64,000 nucleotides of DNA, taken from NCBI RefSeq assembly GCF_016698665.1, contig NZ_CP068046.1:2666001-2730000 (forward strand). Direction: 5' to 3'. The notes beneath the pieces are model-generated. The model was not told where the DNA came from and ran no database searches. It saw only the letters and a program-made list of their open reading frames with translations. The translations under genes and the position numbers were made by a program. This stretch comes from Devosia rhizoryzae (GTDB lineage Bacteria; Pseudomonadota; Alphaproteobacteria; Rhizobiales; Devosiaceae). Shown here piece by piece: positions 63,244 to 64,000 of the stretch. Numbering within the stretch: position 1 is the stretch's first letter; the number at the start of each line of letters is the position of its first letter.

Positions 63244-63462
63244 TCACTGGCTTTGCGGATGGTCGGCCGGCGGCTCGACGTTGTCGGGAAACGACTTTTG
63301 GCCCGGCGGGAAATCAGGCGCCTTGCCGGGGCTATCGGGCTCGAGCGGGAAGTCTTCGTTGTCGGGCCGCGCCGTCCCCGGACCCATCGGTGGCACGGCG
63401 CCGGGCTGGGTGTCGTCGGGCATTGTCGGAATGGTCGGCTGGGTCGGGTTGTCGATGCTCAT
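63244..63462 (-). CDS. 72-residue Pro-rich hypothetical protein
   Basis: MSIDNPTQPTIPTMPDDTQP and the remainder are Pro/Asp-rich with no hydrophobic segment, so intrinsically disordered. AAGGAGACA precedes the ATG. A candidate EcfG promoter sits at 63515-63490. Convergent with DUF1810, with no gap. Confidence 0.65.
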   Translation of the reverse strand: MSIDNPTQPTIPTMPDDTQPGAVPPMGPGTARPDNEDFPLEPDSPGKAPDFPPGQKSFPDNVEPPADHPQSQ

Positions 63463-63489
63463 GAAACGTGTCTCCTTGTCACAGGAAGC

Positions 63490-63515
63490 AACAGGAGAGC
63501 GCCCCGATCAGTTCC
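63490..63515 (-). promoter_or_regulatory. Candidate EcfG promoter for the 72-residue gene
   Basis: On the minus strand GGAAC (63515-63511), 17 bases, TGTT (63493-63490). It is one base off consensus, at the 3' end of tsaE, 27 bases before the start codon. Confidence 0.45.
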
Positions 63516-63936
63516 GCCGCACCGTGGCCAGCCGCCCCGCCCCGCCAGGCGGGATTTCGAGCCTGACCGTCACGGTCACCGCCGCCATCACCTGCGGCGC
63601 CCGGCTGGCCCACTCGACCAGGACGACGGCGTCGGGATCATCGAGCAGCCCCAGTTCATCGGCTTCCGAGGCATCGGCCAGCCGATAAAGATCGGCATGC
63701 AGCACGGCGCCGCCGGTCGTCTCATAGGGCTGGATGATGGCAAAGGTCGGCGACGGCACTTCCAGCGCCGGATCCCCTGCCAGTGCCCGGATCATCGCCC
63801 GCGCCAGCGCCGTCTTCCCGGCCCCAAGGTCACCCTCGAGGCTGACGATATCCCCCGGCACCAGGGTCGCCGCTAAACTGGCCCCAAAGCTCGCGGTAGC
63901 ATCGTCGTCGGGGAGGAAGGTTTGGGTATCGGTCAT
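63508..63936 (-). CDS. tsaE: tRNA threonylcarbamoyladenosine biosynthesis ATPase TsaE
   Basis: 142 residues: a Walker A loop in LEGDLGAGKTALARAMIRAL, the switch region VPSPTFAIIQPY and the HADLYRLADASEADELGL block, all typical of TsaE. It supports the TsaD/TsaB enzyme in making t6A of ANN-reading tRNAs. Here it is a stand-alone protein rather than fused to a phosphotransferase. Confidence 0.95.
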   Translation of the reverse strand: MTDTQTFLPDDDATASFGASLAATLVPGDIVSLEGDLGAGKTALARAMIRALAGDPALEVPSPTFAIIQPYETTGGAVLHADLYRLADASEADELGLLDDPDAVVLVEWASRAPQVMAAVTVTVRLEIPPGGAGRLATVRRN

Positions 63937-63956
63937 TATCGGCGCCTGTTGCTTTT

Positions 63957-64000
63957 ACCCCCACCCGACCTCCCCCTCCTCAAGGGGGAGGCCGGGTGGG
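63957..64000. repeat. Palindrome at right edge, 'CCTCCCCCTC' family
   Basis: CCCACCCGACCTCCCCCTCC followed by TCAAGGGGGAGGCCGGGTGGG, cut by the window end or just complete. Relative of the 9232 element. Confidence 0.7.

Overview
The window reads as chromosomal DNA of a high-GC alphaproteobacterium of the order Hyphomicrobiales, most likely Devosia or a close relative (inference from gene content and protein style; no rRNA is present to test it). Supporting points are the PhoR/PPK2, NrdHEF, EcfG-type promoter, HWE-kinase and DUF1127 content, the CUT1 and CUT2 sugar transporters, and many G+C-rich intergenic palindromes. About 68 protein genes are supported, including eight or more very small ones. 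I see no tRNA, rRNA, CRISPR array, insertion sequence or prophage.

Layout. 1-8.2 kb: partial phoR divergent from ppk2, an M29 aminopeptidase, an ABC exporter, small membrane proteins, DUF924, a VOC protein and an AAG-type DNA glycosylase. 8.4-9.2 kb: a stress-type SDR. 9.35-17.9 kb: a minus-strand amino-sugar (probably chitobiose/GlcNAc) operon with Gfo/Idh/MocA dehydrogenase, two CUT1 permeases, binding protein, ATPase, RpiR regulator and GH20 hexosaminidase, with a promoter plus inverted repeat at its head. 18.2-24.8 kb: NTF2-like protein, MFS carrier, MlrC-type M81 protein, CutC, ROK kinase and aldehyde dehydrogenase. 24.9-29.7 kb: a translationally coupled caa3-type oxidase operon with a CtaD-CtaE fusion and a three-haem cytochrome c. 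29.8-32.4 kb: cytochrome b561, CsbD (with a consensus EcfG promoter) and TreZ. 32.7-36.2 kb: nrdHEF without nrdI, with candidate NrdR boxes on the promoter. 36.3-39.3 kb: SDR and two AraC regulators. 39.6-45.7 kb: a CUT2 sugar operon with a TIM-barrel isomerase and a cupin. 45.8-49.9 kb: Tag glycosylase, then a kaiC-kaiB-HWE kinase operon.

50-54.3 kb is the most unusual part. A secreted molybdopterin-fold-like protein, a histidine kinase and a LuxR-type response regulator form a coupled operon. The divergent intergenic regions on both sides each carry an outward-facing pair of the same 14-bp motif (CCCACYCAAACARR), and the genes next to the motifs are all tiny proteins. I infer a self-contained signalling system with a local microprotein regulon.

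54.3-64 kb: a GT-C-like membrane protein, a lipoprotein transglycosylase, a single-domain response regulator, polA with an overlapping foreign-looking PD-(D/E)XK gene, a GIY-YIG gene between two large palindromes, several small genes, DUF1810 and tsaE.
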